This document shows, one piece after another, positions 14,541-14,580 of a DNA stretch of 14,580 bases; position 1 is the first letter of the stretch; the number at the start of each line of letters is the position of its first letter. The translations under genes were made by a program, and so were the position numbers. The DNA lies in the NCBI GenBank assembly GCA_002494125.1, contig DLBD01000084.1, positions 1 to 14,580 on the forward strand, given 5' to 3'. The DNA comes from Ruminococcaceae bacterium UBA7030 (GTDB lineage Bacteria > Bacillota > Clostridia > Oscillospirales > Acutalibacteraceae). The notes under the pieces are model-generated. The model had not been told where the DNA came from. It worked only from the letters and a program-made list of their open reading frames with translations, and made no database searches.

Positions 14541-14580
14541 CGGGGTGTAGCGCAGGTGGTAGCGCACTTGACTGGGGGTC
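14541..14580 (+). tRNA. tRNA-Pro (anticodon GGG), 5' part only
   Basis: The window ends inside the gene. The first 40 bases show a 5' acceptor strand CGGGGTG, T8-A9, a D-stem GCGC/GCGC with an 8-base loop AGGTGGTA, and an anticodon stem CTTGA with loop CTGGGGG followed by TC. The anticodon GGG at 14574-14576 reads CCC/CCU proline codons. C at position 1 and G in the first pairs fit bacterial tRNA-Pro. The rest of the gene (anticodon 3' stem, T arm, acceptor) is outside. Confidence 0.92.

Noticed and set aside
14541..14580. tRNA-Pro as the attachment site of an integrated element
   Set aside because: No integrase, direct repeat of the tRNA end, or mobile-element gene is in the window, and the tRNA 3' end is outside it.
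1..14580. CRISPR arrays, insertion sequences, rRNA, riboswitches
   Set aside because: No regularly spaced short repeats, transposase motifs, rRNA sequence or recognisable leader structures were seen on either strand.

Overview
The window looks like chromosomal DNA from a low-to-moderate GC Gram-positive anaerobe of the Clostridia, most likely an Oscillospirales/Ruminococcus-type gut bacterium. The grounds are AGGAG-type ribosome sites, short hairpin plus T-run terminators, two secreted proteins ending in about 20-residue GW/WYY cell-wall-binding repeats, a pyruvate formate-lyase activase, and several STAS partner-switching-type proteins. This is inferred from content; no species can be named.

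Layout. 1-73 (+) is the last 23 codons of a glyceraldehyde-3-phosphate dehydrogenase gene, closed by a strong hairpin (94-120). 129-3217 (-) is a two-gene operon: a regulator with two HTH domains, then a divergent FtsH-like membrane AAA+ zinc protease. 3218-3387 is a divergent intergenic region with a nearly perfect 37-bp palindrome. 3388-7659 (+) encodes a 1423-residue secreted protein with eight diverged ~125-residue repeats and a cell-wall-binding tail. 7784-9235 (+) encodes a secreted NlpC/P60 hydrolase with the same kind of tail. 9290-10015 (+) is pflA. A shared bidirectional terminator (10014-10051) separates it from a five-gene operon on the minus strand, transcribed from 14376 down to 10058. 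The window ends in the first 40 bases of a tRNA-Pro(GGG) gene with a near-consensus promoter.

The five-gene minus operon is the most unusual part. In transcription order it encodes a small SpoT/MESH1-type HD hydrolase (possible alarmone hydrolase), a STAS domain fused to an aminoglycoside-phosphotransferase-like kinase, an Sfp-type phosphopantetheinyl transferase, an SLC1-type (dicarboxylate/amino acid:cation) symporter with a ~130-residue cytosolic N-terminal domain resembling a degenerate RsbW-type GHKL kinase, and a stand-alone STAS protein. Both STAS domains share the motif SSAGLRV around the predicted phospho-serine. A reasonable hypothesis is a membrane-anchored partner-switching module in which a transporter docks or senses STAS proteins, tied to a kinase and an alarmone hydrolase. 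No such system is known to me; the functional linkage is inference from domains and gene order.

A second candidate module is the double-HTH regulator with its FtsH paralogue. The genes are 17 bp apart, the protease has an altered pore loop (Leu for the usual Phe), and the palindrome upstream could be the regulator's operator. The two secreted proteins probably work at the cell envelope, one as adhesin or scaffold and one as peptidoglycan hydrolase.
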